From NCBI RefSeq assembly GCF_002067275.1, contig NZ_MVQX01000014.1, positions 1 to 64,000 of the forward strand: a stretch of DNA of 64,000 nt, in the 5' to 3' direction. Shown one piece after another: positions 1 through 8,411 of this stretch. The notes under the pieces are model-generated. The model was not told the origin of the DNA and searched no databases. It saw only the letters and a list, made by a program, of their open reading frames with translations. Position 1 is the first letter of the stretch; the number at the start of each line of letters is the position of its first letter. A program made the translations under genes and the position numbers. Source of the DNA: Methanomethylovorans sp. PtaU1.Bin093. GTDB lineage: Archaea > Halobacteriota > Methanosarcinia > Methanosarcinales > Methanosarcinaceae.

Positions 1-171
1 CATAATGCATCTTTATCAGGCAGAAAAATATCGCATGCAGAAAAGTGAGAATGATCCCCATTGTTCCCTGTTCCGCATGTGCAAGATAAGGGTAAATTTC
101 TCTTTTTTACCTAACTACAACACAAAAAAGAAAAGATATAGATTTACTGCATTACACAGGATCGGTTACAC

Positions 172-1314
172 TCATGTTTTCTTGAACATCAGGGACATTA
201 TTCCTGGCTTTGAAGGCTTCATAGGGTTCTGGAAGAAGCCCATTTCCATGCTTGGACCCCCGAACATCTCATTATTGACCCTCTCGGTTATTTCATCGAA
301 TATCATCTTGTAGGAGACACAGTGGGGGTCTACTCCCTTTATTTCCCCGCCGGTGGGGGTTATGGCATTGTAAGGGCAGCCGCCTCTGCAGTATTTTATA
401 TGGGCGCAGTCCTTACAGTGCTGGTCCACGTACTCTTTGTAATTGAACATGAGCTTCCAGGCATCTGACTGCGCAAGTTCTTCAATGCCCGGGCGGTCGT
501 AGACATTGCCCATGACGTATTCCGGCATGCCTACAAAGCGATAGCAGGGATATATGCCTCCGTCAGGGCCTACGGCTAAGACATCTCCCATACAGTCCAC
601 GAAGGTGCAGACAGCACCTTTGCCACTAAATACGCCTTTACAGAGGTGGTCGATGTTCATGACCTCGATCCGGTCCATGTTTTCCAGGTATTTGTCCAGG
701 AGGTAGATCAGGAGCTTCCCGTACTCTTCCGGGTCAAGCGCCCATTTTTCGGGCTCGTCGCCGCGTAAAGAGGGCAGAGCAGGGTGAAACTTGAGGATCC
801 AGCCGTTCTCCAGGTAAAAGTTAAAAATTTCCTCCCTATATTTTTCAGAATAAGATGTGAAAGTGGTGATGAACCTCACGGAAAGTCCGTGTTTTTGTGC
901 TATCCTGTAGCCACGCATGGTTTTTTCAAAATATCCCTCCCCTCTCTGGAAATCATTGAGCTCTTTGGGGCCATCAAGGCTGGAACCGATGGGAATATCA
1001 TATTCCGCAAAAATTTCAGCTATTTCATCTGTCATCTTCCAGAGGTTTGTCTGTATGGCAAAAGCCACTTTCTTCGGCTTTACCCCCTCAGCAAGCATCG
1101 GTAAAGCCTCCCTGTAGAAATCCGCGCCTGCCAGGAGCGGTTCTCCTCCATGGAAGGTAAAGGTGACCGAATCCTCCCTGAAGTCTTTGAGCCACTCAAC
1201 CACTTCTTTTATGGTTTCGATGCTCATTATAGGGGATCTTTCCTCGGAACTCCAGCAGTAACTACAGTTCCCAGGGCAGCCCAGGGTGGGGATCAGCATC
1301 ACGTGAAACGACAT
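172..1314 (-). CDS. Peptide-modifying radical SAM/SPASM enzyme (methanogen TIGR04083-like)
   Basis: A 380-residue cytosolic radical SAM enzyme expected to cleave S-adenosylmethionine and install a radical modification on a small peptide. The CxxxCxxC cluster motif is at C13, C17 and C20 (CPGNCSYC), followed by a GGEPLL motif near residue 56. The C-terminal third has the Cys pattern of a SPASM domain (CKDCAHIKYCRGGCP and a later PHC), which normally holds two more 4Fe-4S clusters. An AGGTG Shine-Dalgarno lies 8 nt before the ATG. The gene is divergent from the 62-residue Cys-containing protein at 1486, the pairing known in methanogens as the TIGR04083 enzyme with the TIGR04165 peptide; I make that assignment from memory of the families. 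The exact modification is unknown. An anaerobic sulfatase-maturase role is an alternative, but no sulfatase is in view. Confidence 0.85.
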   Translation of the reverse strand: MSFHVMLIPTLGCPGNCSYCWSSEERSPIMSIETIKEVVEWLKDFREDSVTFTFHGGEPLLAGADFYREALPMLAEGVKPKKVAFAIQTNLWKMTDEIAEIFAEYDIPIGSSLDGPKELNDFQRGEGYFEKTMRGYRIAQKHGLSVRFITTFTSYSEKYREEIFNFYLENGWILKFHPALPSLRGDEPEKWALDPEEYGKLLIYLLDKYLENMDRIEVMNIDHLCKGVFSGKGAVCTFVDCMGDVLAVGPDGGIYPCYRFVGMPEYVMGNVYDRPGIEELAQSDAWKLMFNYKEYVDQHCKDCAHIKYCRGGCPYNAITPTGGEIKGVDPHCVSYKMIFDEITERVNNEMFGGPSMEMGFFQNPMKPSKPGIMSLMFKKT

Positions 1315-1421
1315 TTTTATAGCACCTTTTTTTTAAGGCTCTTCAAATTATTAGTAGTTTTCTAAAAGCCATCCGGGCCAACCTTTACAAATGCCTGCCG
1401 GGTCAGTTCAAACGTTATGAA

Positions 1422-1429
1422 TATAAATA
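1422..1429 (+). promoter_or_regulatory. TATA box for the Cys-rich peptide gene
   Basis: TATAAATA lies about 57-64 nt before the peptide start codon, in the 171-nt divergent spacer shared with the radical SAM gene. An archaeal start site would fall near 1450, giving a leader of about 35 nt that contains the Shine-Dalgarno. The assignment rests on sequence match and spacing only. Confidence 0.5.
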
Positions 1430-1485
1430 AGGTCTACAACAATAATGTAAGTTAGTAATACTGTATCATTGAGAGGAGTATGTTC

Positions 1486-1674
1486 ATGGCTGAAGAAAAT
1501 TGTGCTAACTGCAAATTGCGGGCAAAATATGATAACAAGCCGAAGTCTCTCGCCGGGAGATTCTGGCGCTGGCACATCAACTTTTGTCCAGGCTGGAAAA
1601 AATATTTTACGTCACTTCCACCTGAAGAAAAAGCCAAAGTTGCTGCTAAATACAATTTTAAAAAGTATCAATAA
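1486..1674 (+). CDS. Small Cys-rich peptide, putative radical SAM substrate (TIGR04165-like)
   Basis: A 62-residue basic, aromatic-rich protein with an N-terminal CANC pair (C6 and C9) and a second conserved-looking segment, RFWRWHINFCPGWKKY, around residues 24-39. An ATG 6 nt upstream would sit 1 nt from the GAGAGGAG Shine-Dalgarno (1471-1478), so the ATG at 1486, with 7 nt spacing, is the likely start. It has no signal peptide or membrane segment. Its place opposite the radical SAM/SPASM gene and its length match the methanogen Cys-rich peptide family described as the partner of that enzyme. That it is the substrate is inference from family and context; the mature product and its function are unknown. 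Confidence 0.8.
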   Translation: MAEENCANCKLRAKYDNKPKSLAGRFWRWHINFCPGWKKYFTSLPPEEKAKVAAKYNFKKYQ

Positions 1675-1748
1675 AAAAAAGTCCTGTAGAGATCATCTAC
1701 TAAACAAACAAGTAAAAGTCTATTGTACTGAACCAGGCGAACAGATCT

Positions 1749-1776
1749 AAAAGGATCCTATGTGTAATATCCTTTT
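1749..1776. terminator. Bidirectional hairpin terminator
   Basis: A perfect 8-bp stem, AAAAGGAT (1749-1756) and ATCCTTTT (1769-1776), with a 12-nt loop and T-rich flanks on both sides. It sits between the convergent ends of the Cys-rich peptide gene (1674) and the GyrI-like gene (1801) and could stop both transcripts. Confidence 0.6.
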
Positions 1777-1800
1777 TGTTAATACTCCCTCGATCTTGTT

Positions 1801-2289
1801 TCACTTGATGGGCATGCAGATATCAAGGATATGATGATTTTCCGGATGCTCTCCGGGAGAGTTTAAATATACTTCATAACTTGCCCTGGACATATCGATC
1901 TCAAGGTTATTTTGCATAATCCACTCAAAGATCTTTTCCCATGCTGGGGCATATTCTTCTGGTCCTGTCAGTTCTGCACGCATTATTACATACTTTCCCC
2001 CGGGAAGCTTTTTCTTTTTTATTTCCCTTTCAGCTTTGACATCATCTTCAATGGTGATACACACATCCAGCTTAAGTTCTTCCGGAGGTGTAACGCTTGG
2101 ATCATCATAATAGGCAGACATCAAGATAGTATCTGGTCCCATCAATTGCTGCGGACCTGCCCAACCAAGAAGTTTAGTGAACAAATCATCAAAGACTTTG
2201 GTGTTTCCCAGATAGTTGCCGACAAATGAAACACATGCTACATTCCTTTCGTTTATCTCTTTTATTCCGGGCTCGTTCAAGATTTCCAA
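1801..2289 (-). CDS. GyrI-like effector-binding domain protein
   Basis: About 162 residues matching the GyrI-like (AraC C-terminal effector-binding) fold: an N-terminal strand with PGIKEINERNVACVSFVG, a central YYDDP segment, and a closing region with WEKIFEWI and LDICMPIK. These domains bind small hydrophobic ligands and in bacteria act as sensors or toxin sinks. No DNA-binding domain is attached, so this is a stand-alone sensor or binding protein. The TTG at 2289 is preferred because AGGTGAT lies 4 nt upstream; the frame also stays open a further ten codons upstream. It is divergent from the VWA gene. The ligand cannot be read from sequence. Confidence 0.7.
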   Translation of the reverse strand: MEILNEPGIKEINERNVACVSFVGNYLGNTKVFDDLFTKLLGWAGPQQLMGPDTILMSAYYDDPSVTPPEELKLDVCITIEDDVKAEREIKKKKLPGGKYVIMRAELTGPEEYAPAWEKIFEWIMQNNLEIDMSRASYEVYLNSPGEHPENHHILDICMPIK

Positions 2290-2476
2290 ACCTATCACCT
2301 GCTTTTTATTATTAAGCAATTTTTTGTACTATCTGCTATAAAAGCCCATAGTAAATTGAGCGAAAGTGTTAAAATGTGCTTGAGATCGGATCTAAAAGAT
2401 CTCTGCAGCGCTGGAAATGCAAACTTTTTTCTATTCATAGACCAGACAATAAATCATCACATCGAAGGATCAGGAT

Positions 2477-4798
2477 ATGGAACATAAAGATCCCACCGAA
2501 GAAGAGCTGGTCGAACTTATAGGGTCCAGGTTCTCCGGGAGTACTTATTGGAATAATTTTTGCAGTGTTCTTGAAAAGAGCAGCTCGACATATCATGGTG
2601 AACTTCTCATAACTGCCCGTATGCTGCTTGAGAAGGATCTGATGCTCGCAGGAGTTTTCTTTGAGAACTTTCCCAAGGCAGCACAGCACACCGGGTCTGA
2701 AGGGATCAGGAAATGGGCTGGCATTGGCATAAAGATATTTGACCAGGACAAGGATCTTGCATTTGATTACTTTTCCCATTCGGCTGGGCTTCTAAAGGAT
2801 CTGGATGTCAGTGAACTGGAAATGTGGGCCCTGCACGGCATAGCTCTCTTTGAAGAGGATCCATCTCTTGGAAAGCCTTATTTTTCCCTGAATTCTGAGA
2901 GCTCAAAACAGTTCATTGAAGGGCTTAAGGGATCAGCGGCGCTCAATGAGATGGTAAGCGTTCTCAGGTACTATGCCCTTGGCTTGTCAGGTATCAATTT
3001 TAATATTCTTTCCCGAAGGATGTTACAGGTGGAGCAAGAACCCAATTCCTTAAACCCTGTGATAGCGGGCAGGACCATCTACCTTGCACCCAGGATCAGG
3101 AAGTATGGTGATCTTGGAGATAGCTTCAGGATATACAAGCTGAGCATAATGCATGAGGTAGGCCATTTACAGTTCAGCTCCCATAAGATAGAACGTGATG
3201 ATGCAGCAGGACTGATGGCAGATATCAGAAGCAGGTACACGACCATAATGAAAAGGACCTATCTGTCGGGGCTGCAGCCTGAGGGTATAATCGATATCGC
3301 TGACATCATAGCTCTGTTCCCCAACAAAGCACTGGCAGGAACGATACTCGGTGTTCTGGAGGATGCCAGGGTAGAGTACAGGATAATGGAACACTATAAG
3401 GGAGTTCGCTCAGACCTTGAGAGAATAAGATGCCAGATGCTTCTGACAAGGTCTGTCCCGAAAGGCGGCCTGGAGGAGTTCATGGAATCACTGCTATGGA
3501 TCTCGACAGGACATGAACCTGTTTACAATATCAGTGAAGGGACAGAAGGTCTTCTGGAAGAGACAAGGACCCTGCTGAAGGACAGGATCTTCCACGAAGG
3601 ATCTTCTGTCCTTGATTCCCTTTACACTACCTTCAGGATATATGCCATGCTTGATGACCGGATGGGTCCTTTGAGCCACAAGGAGTATGAAACACTGAAG
3701 AACATCGATTATCGCGGAGTTGATATCGGAGCATATGGCAGGAAGGACCCTTTTTCTCCCGGTTCACATGAGAGCATAATCAGCAATTTCATTCCTCAAA
3801 GTGAGATGGAGCCAGAACCAGACAAAGAAGAGCCAAAAGAAGAGGTCAAACGCCAGCCTGCCTATGCTATGAAAAAGAACTGGAAGATACTGGGCAGTTA
3901 CATGTATGATGAATGGGATGCTGTGATCAGTGACTATAAAGCGGATTGGTGTACGGTCAACGAGATCGAGCCTTTTGGCATGTCCAGCGATTACTACAAA
4001 GATGCTTCAGAACATTACAGGCATGAGATCGCGCTGATCAAGCAAGTGTTCGACAGGATGAAGCCGGAAGCATTCCACAGGATGAAGGAACAGACCGATG
4101 GAACTGAGATCGATATCGATGCCTTCATCGATGCCCTGATGCAGAAGAAATGCGGGATAAACCCCGATGACAGGCTCTACCTCAGGTGGGACAAGCACGA
4201 AAGGGACGTTGCAACTCTTTTCCTTATAGATGTCAGTTATTCCACCCATAAAACGATAGGCTATGATGAAAAGAGCATAGTGGATATCGAAAAAGACTCG
4301 CTGATCATCATGGTACAGGCTCTTGAAAGCATAGGCGACAAGTATGCTATCTGTGCATTTTCCGGCCAGACAAGGGATGATGTCGAGTACTTTGTCATAA
4401 AGGAGTTCCATGAGGAACTATCGGACAACGTTGCTCGCAGGATCAGTGTGCTGGAACCGGTGTCCAACACAAGGCTAGGACCTGCCATCCGCCATTCGAT
4501 AAGGAAACTTGACAAAGTAGATGCAAGAACAAAGATCATAATACTGTTATCGGATGGCGAACCCTTCGATACCTCCCGGGGAGAAAGCGCATACAAAGAC
4601 AGAATTGCTGAAGAGGATACCAGAATAGCTATAAAGGAGGGCACTGCCAAAGGAATACATTTCTTCTGTATAACCGTGGACCCGGATCCCGGCAAATATC
4701 TTGACAATATTTTCTCTGATGCAGGATACACAATAATAGATGATGCAAGTTCTCTTCCGGAGAGGCTTCCGATACTGTATAAGAAGATCACTACCTGA
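2477..4798 (+). CDS. NorD/CbbO-type VWA domain protein with an HEVGH motif
   Basis: A 773-residue cytosolic protein. The N-terminal half is helical. A zinc-peptidase-like HEVGH is at residues 226-230, with a downstream LEDARVEYR segment that is typical of the NorD/CobT/CbbO group. A Lys/Glu-rich linker lies near 440-460. The C-terminal third (about 580-765) is a von Willebrand A domain with the metal-site motif DVSYS near residue 584 and a later LLSDGEP. Relatives work with MoxR/CbbQ AAA+ ATPases to insert metals into, or remodel, target enzymes. No such ATPase is in the window, so this copy is an orphan here. Target and metal are unknown. Family assignment is firm; function is inference. Confidence 0.8.
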   Translation: MEHKDPTEEELVELIGSRFSGSTYWNNFCSVLEKSSSTYHGELLITARMLLEKDLMLAGVFFENFPKAAQHTGSEGIRKWAGIGIKIFDQDKDLAFDYFSHSAGLLKDLDVSELEMWALHGIALFEEDPSLGKPYFSLNSESSKQFIEGLKGSAALNEMVSVLRYYALGLSGINFNILSRRMLQVEQEPNSLNPVIAGRTIYLAPRIRKYGDLGDSFRIYKLSIMHEVGHLQFSSHKIERDDAAGLMADIRSRYTTIMKRTYLSGLQPEGIIDIADIIALFPNKALAGTILGVLEDARVEYRIMEHYKGVRSDLERIRCQMLLTRSVPKGGLEEFMESLLWISTGHEPVYNISEGTEGLLEETRTLLKDRIFHEGSSVLDSLYTTFRIYAMLDDRMGPLSHKEYETLKNIDYRGVDIGAYGRKDPFSPGSHESIISNFIPQSEMEPEPDKEEPKEEVKRQPAYAMKKNWKILGSYMYDEWDAVISDYKADWCTVNEIEPFGMSSDYYKDASEHYRHEIALIKQVFDRMKPEAFHRMKEQTDGTEIDIDAFIDALMQKKCGINPDDRLYLRWDKHERDVATLFLIDVSYSTHKTIGYDEKSIVDIEKDSLIIMVQALESIGDKYAICAFSGQTRDDVEYFVIKEFHEELSDNVARRISVLEPVSNTRLGPAIRHSIRKLDKVDARTKIIILLSDGEPFDTSRGESAYKDRIAEEDTRIAIKEGTAKGIHFFCITVDPDPGKYLDNIFSDAGYTIIDDASSLPERLPILYKKITT

Positions 4799-4898
4799 TC
4801 ATGCAATAATGGTGAAGTGATAGGGTATAACTGGTCTTCAACCTCGTGTTTTAACTTCAAATGCATATTACTTTTGAGTATCCAAGTTTGCTCATAAA

Positions 4899-4907
4899 GT
4901 ATATAAC
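4899..4907 (+). promoter_or_regulatory. TATA box for the alpha/beta hydrolase
   Basis: GTATATAAC lies 36-44 nt before the hydrolase ATG. A start site 25-28 nt downstream would leave a very short leader of about 10-15 nt with no Shine-Dalgarno, so the mRNA may be nearly leaderless. Confidence 0.45.
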
Positions 4908-4942
4908 ATCGAAAATGTCAAATTCGTTATGGGTTTACATCT

Positions 4943-5734
4943 ATGGATGAGATCGATATAGGTGGATTACGCATAGCATTCGAACGGAAGGGCGAGGGAG
5001 TACCTCTTGTGCTCCTCCACGGTGGTCTCAGCGACAGCCGGATGTGGCGCAGGCAGCTTGATGAGCTGTCCGATGAATTCACAGTGGTGGCTTGGGATGC
5101 ACCTGGCTGCGGTAGTTCAGCAGATCCGCCGGAGACCTTCCGTTTGCCTGATTTTGCAGACTGCCTTGCTGCATTTATAGAGGAAATCGGTTTAGTAAAG
5201 CCTCACATTCTCGGTCTGTCATTCGGTGCCGGACTCGCACTTGAGTTCTACCATCGCTATCCCACTATCCCGAGATCGCTCATACTGGCTTCGGCTTATG
5301 CCGGGTGGTCGGGATCACTTCCACCCGATATGGTAGAGCAACGCTTGCAGCAGGGGATTCAGCAATCCGAATTGCCGCCCGAGCGGGTCGTTGAGATGTG
5401 GGTCCCTACACTCTTCGTAAAATCTGTATCTGCCGAGGTAATTGAGAAAACAGCGGTGATCATGTCCGAATTCCATCCGGTCGGAATGAGAACCATGCTG
5501 CTTTCTTTCGCTGAGGCCGATCTTCGCGACATGCTTCCAACCATCAAAGTGCCTACACTATTACTGCATGGAGAAGCTGATCAGCGTTCTCCTTTGAACG
5601 TTGTCGAGAACCTGCACGCTAAGATCCAAACATCAAGGCTTGTGATCATACCTGCTGTCGGCCACGAGATCAGCCTGGAGGCACCAGAGGCGTTCAATGC
5701 CGAAGTACGCAGCTTTCTTCTAGCAAATCCGTAA
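4943..5734 (+). CDS. Alpha/beta hydrolase
   Basis: A 263-residue soluble hydrolase of the AB hydrolase-1 type. It shows the oxyanion-hole HGG near residue 26, the nucleophile elbow GLSFGAG with Ser near residue 93, an acid in HGEADQRSP near residue 212, and the catalytic His in VGHEIS near residue 240. The triad and spacing are complete, so it should be an active esterase, lactonase or related enzyme; the substrate is not readable. It stands alone between the VWA gene and an oppositely oriented exporter gene. Its coding sequence looks more GC-rich than its neighbours, and the family is mostly bacterial, so transfer from bacteria is possible but unproved. Confidence 0.85.
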   Translation: MDEIDIGGLRIAFERKGEGVPLVLLHGGLSDSRMWRRQLDELSDEFTVVAWDAPGCGSSADPPETFRLPDFADCLAAFIEEIGLVKPHILGLSFGAGLALEFYHRYPTIPRSLILASAYAGWSGSLPPDMVEQRLQQGIQQSELPPERVVEMWVPTLFVKSVSAEVIEKTAVIMSEFHPVGMRTMLLSFAEADLRDMLPTIKVPTLLLHGEADQRSPLNVVENLHAKIQTSRLVIIPAVGHEISLEAPEAFNAEVRSFLLANP

Positions 5735-5895
5735 GAATTGGCACCTAAATTGATTATAAAAAGGAGTACAATTTGAGCCTGTAGAAATCCTCGAGATTCT
5801 TATGAGAATTCAGTACCAGTATTCTTAGGTGTACTTCCAATATTGAATGGAATATCCAGTTTATCCTTTGATACATTTTATGAGAGAGGATTTTT

Positions 5896-7185
5896 CTACA
5901 CAGCCGCATCTTCTAATCCCTTTATTTCTTTATTTTGCCAGATAAACAAAGAGATCATAGATGTCATTGCCCCGGAGATCACGAACATCAAAGCAATTCC
6001 CCTGCCCTCTCCCACTCCGATAATAGAACCGACTGTTCCAGCCAACATGCCATCCAGTTCCAAAAGTGGATTGAAAACATGATCTGCTAAAAAACCTGCA
6101 ACTAAAAAGGCTATGACTGAGCCAAGATATGTGACCATGGAAATGATAGACCACACACGACCTTGTTTTTTGTTTTCAATGTTTTTGCGGATCAGGACTT
6201 CAATAGAGGTGTTTATGAACGGCAAGGTTCCAAAGAACATAAATCCTGTCAGAGTGATCAGAATGATATTCGTTGATAATCCAAGACCGGCAAAGAATAT
6301 TCCTGCAAAAAATAATGATATTGATAATATAATTACATGTTTGTGTTTGCTACCGAACAATCCGATGGACAGGCTTCCAAGAATTATGCCTGAAGCGCAG
6401 ACGGATTGGGAAATCCCTACTATTTTTACTGTTGTCAGGTTGAGTAGCATTGGAATAATAAGGGATTGAAGCAATCCGACAAAAAAGAGCACGAGCATTG
6501 TTGTGATGACCAGATGAACTACGCCTCTGCTTTTTGAAAATTCCTGAATGCCCTCTCTAAGGTCAGCCATGATGTTTTGTTTGGGGTGCTTTATAGTTAT
6601 GCCGCCTAAGATATTTCTGACCCAGATAACGATGGAACTGGAGATCAAGAGAGTGCTGATGTCTATCAAAAATATGAATTTGATATCAATTACCGATAAT
6701 AAGAGACCAGCAAGGAACGGAGAAATCAGGTATTGAGCAGAACTTGCTAATTGCATTAATCCGCTTGCTTTGGCATATTGAGTTTCGGGTAGAAGGTCAG
6801 TGACCAGGGCTTTGTAGGCGGGTTCCTGGAAAGCTGAAAAAACGGAACTTATGGCTATTCCAAAATAAATATGCCAGATTTCAATGTTGCCGTTCAGCAT
6901 CATGATAAATATAAAGAGAAGCCCGAGAGTGGCACCCATATCACCAAATACCATCATTAGGCGCCTGTCGTGACGATCTGCCAATACGCCTCCATAGGGT
7001 TTTAGCAACATGGGCGGTAAAAGAGCACAGATGAGTATGAAGACGTAACTTGAAGCTGTAGTGGTTTGCTGGTATACATATACCCCCAGGGAGAAAATAG
7101 TAAGACCAGTACCAATTATTGAGATGAATTGTCCAATCCAGATAAGAAGGAATTTAGAATAGAGATCCTGAGGTTTATAGGTCAT
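5896..7185 (-). CDS. MFS exporter (MFS_3 type)
   Basis: A 429-residue inner-membrane protein with about 12 hydrophobic segments and the major-facilitator signature loop GGVLADRHDRRLMM between helices 2 and 3 (about residues 65-78). Its overall look is that of the enterobactin/macrolide-efflux group, which exports small hydrophobic compounds by proton exchange. Its ATG overlaps the last 4 nt of the upstream CPBP protease gene (ATGA), so the two are translationally coupled and probably work together. The exported compound is unknown; no biosynthetic gene is adjacent. Confidence 0.85.
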   Translation of the reverse strand: MTYKPQDLYSKFLLIWIGQFISIIGTGLTIFSLGVYVYQQTTTASSYVFILICALLPPMLLKPYGGVLADRHDRRLMMVFGDMGATLGLLFIFIMMLNGNIEIWHIYFGIAISSVFSAFQEPAYKALVTDLLPETQYAKASGLMQLASSAQYLISPFLAGLLLSVIDIKFIFLIDISTLLISSSIVIWVRNILGGITIKHPKQNIMADLREGIQEFSKSRGVVHLVITTMLVLFFVGLLQSLIIPMLLNLTTVKIVGISQSVCASGIILGSLSIGLFGSKHKHVIILSISLFFAGIFFAGLGLSTNIILITLTGFMFFGTLPFINTSIEVLIRKNIENKKQGRVWSIISMVTYLGSVIAFLVAGFLADHVFNPLLELDGMLAGTVGSIIGVGEGRGIALMFVISGAMTSMISLFIWQNKEIKGLEDAAV

Positions 7186-8018
7186 TTTTTAACCTCTGTT
7201 GCAAGGTGTTCCCTGGAAAAGAACATATCTTTATCCAGTACAATAATAACGGCAGCAACAACAATGAGCACCAAAGTTTCGATACATTTTGTAAATTGGG
7301 TTATTGCCAGTATCTCCTGAGAGAGATTGATGACAAAGTGAAAGAGGATTGCCACCAGGACACTTTTTCCGTTCTTTATGCACATCCAGCTGATAATAAC
7401 TCCCATAGGGATAATGCTGATGAAAAAGTTCACGCCAAACCAGATGCTTTGGTGGATGATCTCATACTGATAGGAGTTATTGACAAATATAAGCGGAAAG
7501 TGCCAGAGAGACCAGAGTATGCTGAAAACGATGGACGCCTTGAAGTATGTGTACCGGCTCTGCAGACTGTCAAAGGCGTACCCTCGCCATCCAAGCTCTT
7601 CAAAACCCGCAGCAAGCAACAGAAGAAACAATACAGGGACAAATCCGGATGAAAAGGAGAAACCTTCAGCAAACTGGAACTGGGACACAGATCCCCCGAA
7701 AGGAAGAGAAAGAACGATAGATACCAGAACAGTAAGAGGCATTATTAAAAGCAATGCAGGCAGCATTTTTAGCCTTATCAACCTGATATTGATAAGCCGG
7801 TTGATAAAATCCTTTATAAGGTCTGGGTTTTTAGACGTGAATATCATGACAAGCGAGATCAGAAAAGGTGCCATCAGCCCAGGCAGCATAAACAGCATAT
7901 ACATTCCGCTTTGATCATCATGAAAACTTGCATACGCTCCCGCAAGCCAGAAACAATAAGTGGCTATGAAGGTCGCAATAAAGTAGATCCGGGGTTTATA
8001 CTTGTATTTAGGGATCAT
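7182..8018 (-). CDS. CPBP family intramembrane protease
   Basis: A 278-residue polytopic membrane protein of the CPBP (CAAX protease and bacteriocin-processing, Abi) family. The hallmark motifs are present: EExxxR at E140, E141 and R145 (EELGWRGYAF), a second motif with H173 (LWHFP) and a third with H227 (LFHFVIN). These form the glutamic active site of intramembrane endopeptidases. A GAGGAA Shine-Dalgarno precedes the ATG. It is the first gene of a two-gene operon with the MFS exporter. Such pairs can process or protect against exported peptides; that role is inference here. Confidence 0.85.
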   Translation of the reverse strand: MIPKYKYKPRIYFIATFIATYCFWLAGAYASFHDDQSGMYMLFMLPGLMAPFLISLVMIFTSKNPDLIKDFINRLINIRLIRLKMLPALLLIMPLTVLVSIVLSLPFGGSVSQFQFAEGFSFSSGFVPVLFLLLLAAGFEELGWRGYAFDSLQSRYTYFKASIVFSILWSLWHFPLIFVNNSYQYEIIHQSIWFGVNFFISIIPMGVIISWMCIKNGKSVLVAILFHFVINLSQEILAITQFTKCIETLVLIVVAAVIIVLDKDMFFSREHLATEVKK

Positions 8019-8411
8019 TGTTTCCTCAAAATTTAAAATGTCATGATATTGTACCTCAGAGTGTTAAACAAAATACACCAGTCAAGAGTGATAAATTTTC
8101 TCCTTACAGATAAATTTCATTAATTCTAGGCAATAGTCTTCTTCCGGGATGACCGCCTGTATTTAACTCTTTATATCTCAGCTTTGCAGAAAATGTATTA
8201 ATATCAACACTATAAACTGAAATTTGAATTATATCTCAAATAGAGATTGCAGAATATAATGTATTTATGCCTGTTTCGTTCTCCAAAAAAGAGAGGTTTT
8301 CTGCATTTCCTGAAGCTATTGACTTTGATTGCAATACATTGGTTCAGCAATTGTCAGGACCGTAGTTACAAAATATTACTCCGATCAGTTTCACGATAAT
8401 ATTCGTTGAAT
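8019..8411. other. Intergenic stretch upstream of the CPBP gene
   Basis: A 393-nt AT-rich spacer between the end of the exonuclease gene and the start of the CPBP gene, both on the minus strand. It holds the presumed minus-strand promoter and a small inverted repeat (ATCTC, 5 nt, GAGAT near 8232). A 32-codon open frame at 8267-8365 on the plus strand starts with ATG after an AT-rich stretch but has no Shine-Dalgarno and resembles nothing I know. No RNA gene was recognised. Confidence 0.4.

Noticed and set aside
5-313. 102-codon plus-strand frame at the window start
   Set aside because: Most of it is antisense to the end of the radical SAM gene or in AT-rich spacer; no Shine-Dalgarno and no protein-like composition.
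172-1314. Anaerobic sulfatase-maturating enzyme
   Set aside because: Similar fold, but there is no sulfatase nearby and the divergent Cys-rich small protein fits the methanogen peptide-modification pair better.
4261-4866. 201-codon minus-strand frame
   Set aside because: Antisense shadow of the VWA domain coding region, whose motifs are firm on the plus strand.
8267-8365. 32-codon plus-strand frame in the spacer before the CPBP gene
   Set aside because: ATG start but no Shine-Dalgarno and no recognisable similarity; kept only as a note on the spacer.
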